DNA of 64,000 nucleotides from an uncultured Bacteroidales bacterium (GTDB lineage: Bacteria > Bacteroidota > Bacteroidia > Bacteroidales > Bacteroidaceae), in the NCBI GenBank assembly GCA_937898885.1, contig CALDKD010000006.1, positions 4,547 to 68,546 of the forward strand, in the 5' to 3' direction. The notes beneath the pieces were generated by a model, which ran no database searches, had not been told where the DNA came from, and worked only from the letters and a program-made list of their open reading frames with translations. Both the position numbers and the translations under genes were made by a program. Positions 26,831 to 34,999 of the stretch are shown piece by piece (the first letter of the stretch is position 1; every line of letters starts with the position of its first letter).

Positions 26831-27149
26831 TAATATGGACAAACTTGAAGAACTTGAGAAAGACAGTCGTGAACTGCTTTCTTCTTTGAAAACAAAAGCC
26901 GATACGCAGGACCTGGAAATGTCCTTGCCTGTGCTTGACATTGAAGACAACCAGCCAGGAATTATGAGACACAAAATCCCGTTGTGGGTGGCCGTTGCGG
27001 CAATGGTGGCCGGAATTGCCATCGGTTTCATATTGCCAGGCCATGAGACTAATGGAACAGACTGCCAAAGTGCATTCAACTATGCGGACACTTGCTGTAG
27101 CATTGCCCAGAACGATGTCAATCTTTCATTGCTCATAACATCGCTCTGA
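26823..27149 (+). CDS. Small one-helix membrane protein, probable anti-sigma factor
   Basis: A 108-residue protein: an acidic N-terminal helix (residues about 5-25), one membrane helix (IPLWVAVAAMVAGIAIGFIL, about residues 52-71) and a 35-residue outer tail with three cysteines (DCQS, TCCS). No known anti-sigma domain is recognisable, but position (overlapping the sigma gene by eight bases) and topology fit an anti-sigma factor with a cytoplasmic sigma-binding segment. A second ATG at 26835 is an alternative start. The cysteine-bearing periplasmic tail could sense redox state or bind the exported partner; both are guesses. Confidence 0.6.
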   Translation: MNNNMDKLEELEKDSRELLSSLKTKADTQDLEMSLPVLDIEDNQPGIMRHKIPLWVAVAAMVAGIAIGFILPGHETNGTDCQSAFNYADTCCSIAQNDVNLSLLITSL

Positions 27150-27214
27150 TAACATTTATTTTCTTTTCACAATAACAAGTAACACTTGAATCAAACATTA
27201 AATAGAGAATTATT

Positions 27215-27320
27215 ATGATGGAGATAGAAAAGACATTGAAACGGCGCATGCTGTAATCTTTCAGCCATTCCGGCCGCAACACTTATTCTTATTGCATGTG
27301 GATCACAGGAATCAGTTTAA
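27215..27320 (+). pseudogene. Frameshifted remnant of a lipoprotein N terminus
   Basis: An ATG at 27215 opens MMEIEKTLKRRML and stops at TAA (27254-27256). One base out of frame the DNA reads LSAIPAATLILIACGSQES before TAA at 27318, a near-perfect lipoprotein signal sequence with lipobox I-A-C-G. Joined by a one-base shift they make the start of a lipoprotein, but nothing codes for a mature domain afterwards. It directly follows the sigma / membrane-protein unit and may be the decayed fourth gene of that operon. Confidence 0.45.
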
Positions 27321-27374
27321 AGCACCTTGGTTCATAAAGTAGATGTTCATACTTGATTATTGCAAAAACAATAC

Positions 27375-27382
27375 TACCTTTG
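27375..27382 (+). promoter_or_regulatory. -7 box upstream of the small ORF and DUF2442 gene
   Basis: TACCTTTG fits TAnnTTTG and lies 42 bp before the ATG at 27425. Confidence 0.55.
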
Positions 27383-27424
27383 CGAAGTATGATCATATTA
27401 TAACACTTGATAAACACATTACCA

Positions 27425-27556
27425 ATGGGAAGTAAAGACGCGGCAGTCGCTGGAGAGTTTATAAGTGTTTATTGGAAAGAAATAGTTGAGAAATGGGTCG
27501 CATTCTTTGTTTACAAACAGACTGTGACCAACACCAGAATCAATAAAAAGATTTGA
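27425..27556 (+). CDS. Possible 43-residue protein upstream of a DUF2442 gene
   Basis: An ATG 42 bp behind a good promoter box opens 43 codons ending at TGA 27554-27556, just 3 bp before the DUF2442 ATG. The product is basic with an aromatic core (EFISVYWKEIVEKWVAFF). DUF2442 genes often have a small partner gene directly upstream (DUF4160 in many cases), but I see no clear similarity to that partner. It could be a genuine small protein, a truncated partner or merely a leader. No ribosome-binding site is obvious. Confidence 0.35.
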   Translation: MGSKDAAVAGEFISVYWKEIVEKWVAFFVYKQTVTNTRINKKI

Positions 27557-27559
27557 AGT

Positions 27560-27811
27560 ATGACCAAGCTAAGGATTATAGAGGCAAGAGCCATAGGTAA
27601 TCTGACAGTGGAGTTGTTGTTCAGTGACAACAAGCGTCAACTTGTAAACATAGGAGAATTTATCAGACTCCATCCTCACCCTCAGTATAACAAATATCTT
27701 GATGAGGATGAGTTCGCCAAATTCACAATTGATGACGGCAACATAGTATGGGGTGAGGACTGGGATATGGTCTTTCCAATTGAGCAACTTTACTCAGGTG
27801 AAATTGCCTGA
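27560..27811 (+). CDS. DUF2442 domain protein
   Basis: An 83-residue single-domain protein. The pattern LTVELLFSDNKRQLVNIGEF followed by F-x-x-x-x-I-D-x-G-x-I-V-W and DWDMVFPIEQLY is that of DUF2442, a small alpha/beta domain often encoded in two-gene cassettes with DUF4160 that have been suggested to act as toxin-antitoxin-like modules. Function is unproven. Here it lies in a repeat-rich accessory patch and is followed 27 bp later by a large inverted repeat. Confidence 0.75.
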   Translation: MTKLRIIEARAIGNLTVELLFSDNKRQLVNIGEFIRLHPHPQYNKYLDEDEFAKFTIDDGNIVWGEDWDMVFPIEQLYSGEIA

Positions 27812-27838
27812 TAGCCACCTGCTTTTGTACGTATTTTC

Positions 27839-27916
27839 GTTCGTTTCATTTCATTACTTGAAACGAACGCATTGAGGCCTCATTTCGTTCATTTCAAGTA
27901 ATGAAATGAAACGAAC
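27839..27916. repeat. Large inverted repeat (31-bp arms, one mismatch)
   Basis: Arm 27839-27869 pairs with arm 27886-27916 with a single mismatch. Each arm is itself partly palindromic around GTTTC...GAAAC, and the spacer contains GAGGCCTC. A related but more diverged copy is at 63414-63491. There is no T-run, so a terminator role is unlikely; it could be a cruciform, a REP-type element or a recombination target. Confidence 0.8.
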
Positions 27917-28063
27917 AAGGCCTCACCCGAAATACGGCAACTGTTTTTCAGTAACCTCATGGTTGAGAAATGCGGATTATTATCCAGCAATGTATTCCAC
28001 AATTATTCCATGAAAGCAATTGATATTACCATGTTTGGCGATTTGTACTATTTGGCTGCAATT

Positions 28064-28603
28064 TTATTTTACCATCCAGACGTTGAGGGTGATTCCTCCG
28101 CCCATACCGCCAAATGAGGGCCTGCACACAAAGAGCTTGTTGTTGAGCCAGGCGTATTTGCTGTCGGCAGGAGCCTCAAACTTAGGCGCGCAGGTGAAAT
28201 ACATACCGTCAGGACCCATTGCTATGATTCCGTTGTTGCGGACGTGAATGTTCACACCGTCATCAGTGCGTATGCAGTATATTGCCTCAACCTCAGTATG
28301 TCCGGTTACTGCGTCTGCCATCTGGTAGTCTGCGCCTCCGGGAAGCACCTCGCCCTTGATATCCGGGCCCTCAAATGTGCCGCCGGTAATAGGGATGATG
28401 GTGCGCTGGCCGTGCGTTGTCTTGCCTACGCTGTAAGTCTGTCCCAGCTCAACGTGCAGCTGTACTACAAACTCCAGCTCGGGCGCCGCCGACTCCTGTA
28501 CTTTGGTCTGCTCCTCTGCCTTTGCTGCTGCCGCAGGCTGTGCCTGCGCAAACATTGCCGCGGAAAACACGAGTGCCGCAGCGATAGTCATAATCTTCCT
28601 CAT
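28064..28603 (-). CDS. Exported DUF3237 family protein
   Basis: A 179-residue protein with a signal peptide (residues 1-21, ending A-Q-A) followed by an Ala/Glu-rich linker and a DUF3237 domain: LEFVVQLHVELGQTYSVG, then GGTFEGPDIKGEVLPGGADY and MYFTCAPKFEAPADSKYAWL. The domain is a small beta-barrel of unknown role found in hydrolase-associated and stand-alone proteins. The last residues are Gly/Met-rich (FGGMGGGITLNVWMVK). A promoter-like TATATTCG lies at 28643-28650. Confidence 0.8.
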   Translation of the reverse strand: MRKIMTIAAALVFSAAMFAQAQPAAAAKAEEQTKVQESAAPELEFVVQLHVELGQTYSVGKTTHGQRTIIPITGGTFEGPDIKGEVLPGGADYQMADAVTGHTEVEAIYCIRTDDGVNIHVRNNGIIAMGPDGMYFTCAPKFEAPADSKYAWLNNKLFVCRPSFGGMGGGITLNVWMVK

Positions 28604-28642
28604 ATCTGTCTTTGGTTTATTTGTAAATTATAATCCTTTCCG

Positions 28643-28650
28643 CGAATATA
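28643..28650 (-). promoter_or_regulatory. -7 box variant of the DUF3237 gene
   Basis: Leftward TATATTCG, one base from TAnnTTTG, lies 40 bp before the ATG at 28603. Confidence 0.4.
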
Positions 28651-28677
28651 GCTCAACTGTGCGACAGCGGCAAGCTT

Positions 28678-30225
28678 TTACAACGGAAATACCAGCAGTG
28701 TGATGAATATATTGGCTGCCAGTATTATAAAGTTCATGGGTATTCCCACGCGCAGAAAGTCGTTGAAACGGTATCCGCCGGGACCATAGACCATAAGGTG
28801 TGTGGGTGAGCCTATCGGTGTGGCAAAGCTTGAGCTTACGCTTATCATCAGGGCCACGCAGAATGTCAGCGGGTTGACGCCAAGCTGGAGCGCTGTGGTG
28901 TAGGCGATAGGCGCAAAGATCGCTCCTGCGGCAGTATTTGATATGAACTCTGTGATGAATGTGCCTGTAAGGCAGATTGCCGTAAGTATGACTATCGGGT
29001 TGGTGCCGCATACCGACAACAGCCCGCCTGCAATAATCTCTGCCAGTCCGGTCTGCTCAATGGCGCTTCCCAGGCAGACACTGCCGGCAAACACCATAAG
29101 CACATCCCAGTTGATTGACTGCTTGGCCTGCTTGATAGTGCAGCAACGGCATACAATCATCAGCAGGGCGGCAAGGAAGCAACTGCTCAGAAGGGACATT
29201 ACATTAAGGCTTGACAGCAGAATCATTCCAAGCATTATCAGTGCGGCCACTACGGTCTTGCCGCCAAGCTCAGGCCTCACATCGGTTCCGTATATGCTGT
29301 GGTGCAGTCCGAACTTACGGCAGATGTGTAATATGTTCGAGGCCGGGCCGCTTATGGCTAAGTGGTCGCCACCCATAAGGAACTCGTCTGGATCCACATT
29401 TGTTATTATTGCACGGTCAAAGCGCACCAGACTCATTATCCGGGGCTTAGTGTCATCGCTGTCGCTGAAGGACAGATACCGGCACAGGCCGCTCTCCTGA
29501 AATGACTGACCTACAAGATGACTGTTCGATGGTACTCTAAGCTCGTATATCATACTGTCATCAACCATTGCATCTTGCTCCTTGTCGGAATGTCTGTCTG
29601 GCAGCAACCTGCTCATAAGCAGCATTGATGCGACTCCCACTGTCAGGCAGAAAAGGCCAGGCAACAGGGGCGTGAATATTGAGAGACCGGTTCCTGTCTG
29701 CTCTGTGTAGAATTGCGAGATGATAAGGTTTGGCGGTGTGCCAATCAATGTGCAGATGCCGCCCATTCCTGCCGCATAGCTCAGCGGAATATAAAGCTTG
29801 CTGGGCTGAATCTTCAGTTTCTTAATCCATATTCTCACTACATTGATGAACAATGCCACAACGGTAGTGTTGCTGAGGAACGCGCTCAGACCTGCCACTG
29901 GCAACATAAGACGTATGATGGCAGTCTTGTAATTCTTTGGCGTTCCCAAAAGATGGTCAACAATCCATTGCAGTACGCCAGTATATACAAGGCCCGCTAT
30001 TACCACGAACAATACGCCTACTATGACCACGCTGCTTGAGCTGAAGCCCGAAAGCGCCTGCTGCGGCGTAAGTGTGCCGGTGATTAAAAGCAATGCCATT
30101 CCGGCAAGGAATACCATATCTGTGGGAAGGTCTGTCTTCAGCAGTATCCCGAACATTGAGATCAGCAGCAAGACTGTGAACCAGGCGTGCCAGTCAAGTC
30201 CTGAAAGGGTGAATAATATAGTCAT
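28678..30225 (-). CDS. SLC13-family anion permease with RCK_C-like domain
   Basis: A 515-residue transporter of the SLC13/ion-transporter superfamily (sulfate, dicarboxylate or related anions). Two sets of membrane helices flank a soluble segment of about 100 residues (roughly 210-310) with the pattern of a TrkA C-terminal (RCK_C) domain, SHLVGQSFQESGL being its first strand. Conserved motifs of the family include SNTTVVALF in the first half and EFISNTAAGAIFAP plus SSSFATPIGSPTHLMVYGPG in the second. The substrate cannot be assigned. It stands alone between unrelated exported-protein genes. Confidence 0.85.
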   Translation of the reverse strand: MTILFTLSGLDWHAWFTVLLLISMFGILLKTDLPTDMVFLAGMALLLITGTLTPQQALSGFSSSSVVIVGVLFVVIAGLVYTGVLQWIVDHLLGTPKNYKTAIIRLMLPVAGLSAFLSNTTVVALFINVVRIWIKKLKIQPSKLYIPLSYAAGMGGICTLIGTPPNLIISQFYTEQTGTGLSIFTPLLPGLFCLTVGVASMLLMSRLLPDRHSDKEQDAMVDDSMIYELRVPSNSHLVGQSFQESGLCRYLSFSDSDDTKPRIMSLVRFDRAIITNVDPDEFLMGGDHLAISGPASNILHICRKFGLHHSIYGTDVRPELGGKTVVAALIMLGMILLSSLNVMSLLSSCFLAALLMIVCRCCTIKQAKQSINWDVLMVFAGSVCLGSAIEQTGLAEIIAGGLLSVCGTNPIVILTAICLTGTFITEFISNTAAGAIFAPIAYTTALQLGVNPLTFCVALMISVSSSFATPIGSPTHLMVYGPGGYRFNDFLRVGIPMNFIILAANIFITLLVFPL

Positions 30226-30279
30226 TGATTGCTCGATACTATGGTGGGGAATTATGTGTTACCGCTCACACTGAGCCAC

Positions 30280-30711
30280 CTATATTCTGACCAGTGGAGG
30301 ATAATAGATGCTGTAGCCTTTCTTGCCTAATACGGAGACGGGCTTCCACATCAGGCGGACGGTCTTGACCTTCTCCACCCCATCCTTACCTACAAACGTG
30401 AAGTCCATTGAGAAACGGCTGACGATACCCTCGTCCTCGCCGCTCTCGCGAATCTCACGCTCTATTATGATGGTGTTGCGGGTGTATATCTCAAATTCGG
30501 ACAATCCCGGCTGGTCTGTCTCCGTACGATATGCGGCCTTGACCTCGGCCGTAAAAGGTGTAGTACCTAAAAGCTGGCCCTGATAATACACTTTGGCAGT
30601 ATCGCCGGTACTCTCAAAATTGAACTTAGGTGCGGCATACGACGTCAGCATCTGTGCGCCACAATGCATCGCCACCAGCGAAAACAGCAAGACAAGCAGA
30701 GTCTTTCTCAT
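30280..30711 (-). CDS. Small exported hypothetical protein
   Basis: A 143-residue protein with a signal peptide (MRKTLLVLLFSLVAMHCGAQ). The mature part is strand-rich (beta-sandwich-like) with conserved-looking segments such as YYQGQLLGTTPFTAEVKAAY and VRLMWKPVSVLGKKGYSIYY. No family is recognised. The ATG at 30711 is preferred to 30723, which adds three residues before the signal peptide. It is the last of four consecutive leftward genes for exported proteins beginning at 34908; the gap to the gene before it is 60 bp. Confidence 0.6.
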   Translation of the reverse strand: MRKTLLVLLFSLVAMHCGAQMLTSYAAPKFNFESTGDTAKVYYQGQLLGTTPFTAEVKAAYRTETDQPGLSEFEIYTRNTIIIEREIRESGEDEGIVSRFSMDFTFVGKDGVEKVKTVRLMWKPVSVLGKKGYSIYYPPLVRI

Positions 30712-30771
30712 TCTTAAATACATACTATAAACGTGTTGTCTGTCTATTGGACTATCAGCGGGCGATAAGGT

Positions 30772-31494
30772 TTACTCACGCCCCTTCAATGATTCAAAAT
30801 ACATTGACGCTATCTCGCTATAGACATAGCGGCAGGTAGAGGGTGTGGGAACAACCGCGATGTGAAAATGCGGAGTACTCACGAATTTGCTGATGTCCTC
30901 CATCTGGCCCTTTCCCACTCCAGGCCACTCACATCCGCGATTATATGCGGCGGAGGCCACACTCAGCCGCTCATCCTCAGGTAATGTGTCAATACCGTAA
31001 TCCAGGCACAACAGTTTGACAAACATCGCTAAATAGACGCACTGCCACAGCTCATCGGCCATACGCTCGATGCGCGCCCTGCGTGCGAACTGTGTGTCAT
31101 CGGTATCAAAATAGGCGTCGTATTGCTTAGGGAAGGCGCTCTTCATCCACCGTTTCTCAAGTTTCTCCACAAATGATGGTTTCATCTGGAAACGCCCTAT
31201 GGAGAAATCAAAGCCTTTAGTGCCACGGGAAATGTATGTGCCCTTTACAGCCATCGTCTCCATACGGTCTTGCAGCAGATTGTATCGCACCATCTCCGGG
31301 AAAACTATCGCCTCAGCCATCTGCCGGTCTATTCCGAATGTCTCCCATATCGTGCTCCAGGCATCGCGATGCGAGGCGGCATAGTCGGCTGCGGCATCCC
31401 ATTGCTGAAGATATGCCGTATGAAAACTTGCAGCATCCCCTGTAGGAGATGCTGCAAGTAATGACAATGACAGTATCAGAGCTTGTAGGTACAC
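30772..31494 (-). CDS. Exported protein with lysozyme-like (transglycosylase) features
   Basis: A 240-residue protein with a short signal peptide. Three spaced motifs recall the SLT/lysozyme fold: a glutamate in AEAIVFPEMVRY (about residue 65), SIGRFQMKPSF (compare G-L-M-Q in lytic transglycosylases, about residue 100) and ASAAYNRG (compare A-Y-N-A-G, about residue 185). This suggests peptidoglycan cleavage or binding in the periplasm, but the resemblance is by motif order only. Its start overlaps the end of the preceding 634-residue gene by 19 bp, implying coupling. Confidence 0.55.
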   Translation of the reverse strand: MYLQALILSLSLLAASPTGDAASFHTAYLQQWDAAADYAASHRDAWSTIWETFGIDRQMAEAIVFPEMVRYNLLQDRMETMAVKGTYISRGTKGFDFSIGRFQMKPSFVEKLEKRWMKSAFPKQYDAYFDTDDTQFARRARIERMADELWQCVYLAMFVKLLCLDYGIDTLPEDERLSVASAAYNRGCEWPGVGKGQMEDISKFVSTPHFHIAVVPTPSTCRYVYSEIASMYFESLKGRE

Positions 31495-33380
31495 TTTACT
31501 ATCTGATAGAGCCTGCTTCCGTCGGTCTGATCAACAGTCTTGATAATAGCCCAGACAAGGTTATTGCCCTGCTTCTCCCAGGCATCAGGATAGATGACGT
31601 CGCCCTCAGGAAGCTGTATGAAACCACCCTCGGCATTGAAGCTGGCCTTGCGCTTGCCGTCCTTTGAGGTCCAGGTCGCGCTCTGAGGCTTTGACTCGCC
31701 GGCTACGGCCTTCTGGTTGAAGTTGTCTGGAACAACACTCCACGAACCGGCATTGAACTGATAAATCTGAACGCCATTGCCGGTCTCCACAGCCTTGAAG
31801 ATATTCTTACCGGCCAGAATATTCTCGAGTGATGATACCACATAGAACTCAGGCCACCAGGCAGACTCGTTGCTGGCGAGCCTCACCTGACGAACTACCT
31901 CCTCGTTGTACATTGGCGGATAATCGCACGGGAACTCGCTATATGCCTCTGCAAGAATATCACCGGCATAAATAACGGCATTCAACGGAACTCGCCACAG
32001 GGCACACTCAGGGATGATGCCATCATCAACGGCCTGACGCTGAACCTGTACAAAATCAGACATAGAGCCATTCACTGCATCGTAACGCTTCTTGACATCG
32101 GCCAGCCAGACCTTTGCGGCACGCTCACGATATGTCCTGATAGCCTCCAGCGCCTGCTGGTAAAGAGGATCATATACATTCTGGTCATCAGTAGCGTATA
32201 TCCTCGCCTTTATGTCCTCAAGCTTTTTCTTCTCTGAGGCAGCGAACTTCGCATCGGCAGCCGCATCGAAAGAGGATTCCGGGAACATCTTCGCAAGATT
32301 ACTGTAATATGCCATCTGCTTCATCTGCTTCTCCCTGAGCGGAGCCATCTTGCTCTCAACATCGGCCATTGCCATGGAAATACTGCCCAGAGGACTCTGG
32401 CTTCTCATAGCGTCCATAAGCTCCTTCTCCATTGTCTTTGAGAATGCCTTTGCCTCCTTCTCGAAGTTAGGATCCTTGGCAGACTGCTCCTTTACATATG
32501 CGTCAGTCTTAGCCTTCATATCCTTCTGCATCTTCTCTGCAGTCTTCTCGTCACTGAATGCCAGCTTGGCATACTCCTTAGTCTCCTCGGCACTTATTCC
32601 GGTATATTTTTTCAACTCGGCAGCGTACTTGTCATAGACAGCGAACTGAGATGCCAGCATACCGTTGATGGCATCATCAGTGGTCATAGTCTGGGCACCT
32701 GAGAGCTGCTTCTCAAGGTCCTCAACACTCTTGCCACCGAACATCGCGCTGATAATCTTGGTCTGAAGAGCCTCCTGCTCGGCCTCGGAAAGATTACCGC
32801 TCTCAATCTTGCGGATATCCTCGTCGGTAAAGCCGTATGCATCCTTCAGTGCCTTCTCATACTCCTTGCGCCACAATTCTGTCTCGGCATCGGCACAGGT
32901 CTCATCAGAATTAAGTTCCTCGGCACGGAGGGTAACAGCCTTGATGGCACGATAGAAAGCAATCTGTTCTTCCTCATTAGGATTAACCAGCTGTGCCGCC
33001 GTTGGCAGTGCCGGGAACTCCTTCATCAGAGGGACAGGGAATTTTGCGGTACTCAATGTAACAGGGCCATCCCAGCCGAAAGTACTGCTGCGCTTTGGCT
33101 GAAGAGCCTCCTTGCCGCCTGTCAGTGAGATACTGGAGGCATCAAGATCCTCCATACTCTCTGCAGTCTCCATAGCACTTTTCATACCCTCAGGCATCTT
33201 ATCCTTAACCTTGTCGCCTATTTTCTCTCCGATTTTCTCGCCAATCTTGTCACTGATAGCGCCAGACACCTTGCTTCCGGCCTTCTCCAAAGCCCTGCCA
33301 AGCAGTCCCTGTGCGTCGGCCTGCGCAGGCATCAGCATCATAACAAGCGCCATAGCGCTTACTGTCAAAATTTTTCTCAT
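31476..33380 (-). CDS. Large exported helical protein of unknown function
   Basis: A 634-residue protein with a signal peptide ending A-D-A-Q. The N-terminal mature part contains a short amphipathic repeat (IGEKIGEKIGDKVKDK, about residues 42-57), then a long charged helical region rich in K, E and A through about residue 440, and a C-terminal beta-rich domain of about 130 residues ending in YQIVKCTYKL. No family is recognised. It follows the OmpA/zinc-ribbon gene by 13 bp and shares with it a leading segment just after the signal peptide (GLLGRALEKAGSKV versus SILERAANRVKDRV), so the two proteins may assemble together. Confidence 0.65.
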   Translation of the reverse strand: MRKILTVSAMALVMMLMPAQADAQGLLGRALEKAGSKVSGAISDKIGEKIGEKIGDKVKDKMPEGMKSAMETAESMEDLDASSISLTGGKEALQPKRSSTFGWDGPVTLSTAKFPVPLMKEFPALPTAAQLVNPNEEEQIAFYRAIKAVTLRAEELNSDETCADAETELWRKEYEKALKDAYGFTDEDIRKIESGNLSEAEQEALQTKIISAMFGGKSVEDLEKQLSGAQTMTTDDAINGMLASQFAVYDKYAAELKKYTGISAEETKEYAKLAFSDEKTAEKMQKDMKAKTDAYVKEQSAKDPNFEKEAKAFSKTMEKELMDAMRSQSPLGSISMAMADVESKMAPLREKQMKQMAYYSNLAKMFPESSFDAAADAKFAASEKKKLEDIKARIYATDDQNVYDPLYQQALEAIRTYRERAAKVWLADVKKRYDAVNGSMSDFVQVQRQAVDDGIIPECALWRVPLNAVIYAGDILAEAYSEFPCDYPPMYNEEVVRQVRLASNESAWWPEFYVVSSLENILAGKNIFKAVETGNGVQIYQFNAGSWSVVPDNFNQKAVAGESKPQSATWTSKDGKRKASFNAEGGFIQLPEGDVIYPDAWEKQGNNLVWAIIKTVDQTDGSRLYQIVKCTYKL

Positions 33381-33393
33381 ACTTATATACTTA

Positions 33394-34908
33394 TTATTTC
33401 TTTATGAACTCCACGCGGCGGTTCTTGGCACGGCCCTCATCGGTGCTGTTATCGGCGATAGGTGTGCTTGAGCCCTTGCCAACCGCAGTCAGGCGGTCGG
33501 CGGAGATGCCCTGGGCCACGAGAGCTGCGACGATGGCCTCGGCGCGCTGCTGGCTGAGCTTGTCATTGACAGCTGCGGAGCCGGTGTTGTCGCAGTGGCC
33601 CTGGACCTCGAACTTGATGCTCGGATCCTGGTTCATAAGATCCCTGATACGGTTGATTTCACCGGTTGACTCAGGCTTTATGGTAGCCTTGCCGGTGTCG
33701 AAGGTAATGCCGTAGGTCACAATCCTGCCCTCTCCCTGTACGCGCTCGTAAAGAGGCACGGCGCCTTTTGCTATGCGGAAGTTCTTCCAGAAATAGAGGC
33801 CCGGCCAGTTGTGGGCTCCCTGGAACTGAACCCACTTCGGGGCTTTCGCATTCGGAATGTTGGCTACTCTCTGCTCATCGAAATATATCTTGCACGCCCT
33901 CTTGTTGAAGGAGATCGCAACATGATGGAAACAGTTGTATTTTCCGTGGAGTTCATATCTGAAAGAACCTTCCCTTCGATCTCCAGCCGGAGTGTACCAC
34001 TCATAGTAAATTTTGCAAGGCGAATTCAGATCCTCGTATTGAGCGGTTGCTTCAATCTCAAGATATATGGCCTCCTGGTCAGGGGATGTATCTACTCTGC
34101 TGATATTCTCAGTTGATGCCAGTTCAATTGCATAATTGTTGCTTCCGACCCATTGATCAGGGTGGTTCTTCATGAATGTGTCATAGTCATAAATATAAAC
34201 ATCGAATTCGATGGTGAATGCATCAGTAAGGTATGGCTCGTCGAAAAGAGGAGTGAATATGCCGTCTTCCGAACAGATGCACTTGATTCCGTCAATCGTG
34301 ACAATCTGGCAGTTGCCCTGGAAGAGATCCATCCTTGACGGGAATTCGCCCATCTGCTCGCCCTCAAGATTGTCGTCGTGAATGATTTCGTCTCCGGCCA
34401 CGAAGTCGTAGTTGTTCCATACCACTGCGGATGCTGCCGGCTTCTTAGGCTCGGAAACCTGACCGCCGGCCGAAGGCTTCTTGGCACCGCAGTCATCGCA
34501 GAAGTTGCCGGTGTTACCTGTCTTTCCACACTCAGGGCAGGTCCAGCTGCCAGACGTTCCTGAACCGCCTTCACCTGGCCTCTTCGCGCCACACTCAGCG
34601 CAGAAATTGCCGGTATTGCCTGAATGACCACAATCATTGCAAGTCCAACCCGAATCCGATGACTTTGATGACTTTTCGGTATTCTCCTCAGACTCACCGC
34701 TATTCTTGCTCTTCTTGCCCTTTCCGGTAAGAATGCCTCCGATGGCATCGAGAGTTTCGTCAACAGCATTATCTGTCTTCTGATTCACTGAGCTCTCTAC
34801 TCTATCCTTCACACGATTGGCGGCACGCTCCAGAATAGACTGTGCCTCTGCCTGTGAGAACAATCCTGCTGCAAGCAGCACGGAAAATGCAATAGTAAAC
34901 TTCTTCAT
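33394..34908 (-). CDS. Exported OmpA-family protein with two zinc ribbons and a lectin-like domain
   Basis: A 504-residue protein: signal peptide (residues 1-22), amphipathic segment, Lys/Ser/Glu linker, then two near-identical double-CxxC modules, CNDCGHSGNTGNFCAECG (about residues 91-108) and CPECGKTGNTGNFCDDCG (about residues 124-141). Residues about 160-385 form a strand-rich domain that resembles a LamG/concanavalin-type sandwich (IEFDVYIYDYD, HHVAISFNKRACKIYFDEQRV). The end is an OmpA domain binding peptidoglycan: GHCDNTGSAAVNDKLSQQRA and DEGRAKNRRVEF. Zinc ribbons of this type are normally cytoplasmic, so their placement after a signal peptide is odd. Confidence 0.8.
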   Translation of the reverse strand: MKKFTIAFSVLLAAGLFSQAEAQSILERAANRVKDRVESSVNQKTDNAVDETLDAIGGILTGKGKKSKNSGESEENTEKSSKSSDSGWTCNDCGHSGNTGNFCAECGAKRPGEGGSGTSGSWTCPECGKTGNTGNFCDDCGAKKPSAGGQVSEPKKPAASAVVWNNYDFVAGDEIIHDDNLEGEQMGEFPSRMDLFQGNCQIVTIDGIKCICSEDGIFTPLFDEPYLTDAFTIEFDVYIYDYDTFMKNHPDQWVGSNNYAIELASTENISRVDTSPDQEAIYLEIEATAQYEDLNSPCKIYYEWYTPAGDRREGSFRYELHGKYNCFHHVAISFNKRACKIYFDEQRVANIPNAKAPKWVQFQGAHNWPGLYFWKNFRIAKGAVPLYERVQGEGRIVTYGITFDTGKATIKPESTGEINRIRDLMNQDPSIKFEVQGHCDNTGSAAVNDKLSQQRAEAIVAALVAQGISADRLTAVGKGSSTPIADNSTDEGRAKNRRVEFIKK

Positions 34909-34932
34909 TCGTTCAATTATTAATTAAAGTCG

Positions 34933-34940
34933 CAAATATA
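34933..34940 (-). promoter_or_regulatory. -7 box of the OmpA/zinc-ribbon operon
   Basis: Leftward TATATTTG fits TAnnTTTG and lies 25 bp before the ATG at 34908. Confidence 0.6.
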
Positions 34941-34999
34941 AGACAATTATATAATCCTTTCGTTTAATTCCGCAGAAAAAAAAGATAACCCGCCCCTGA

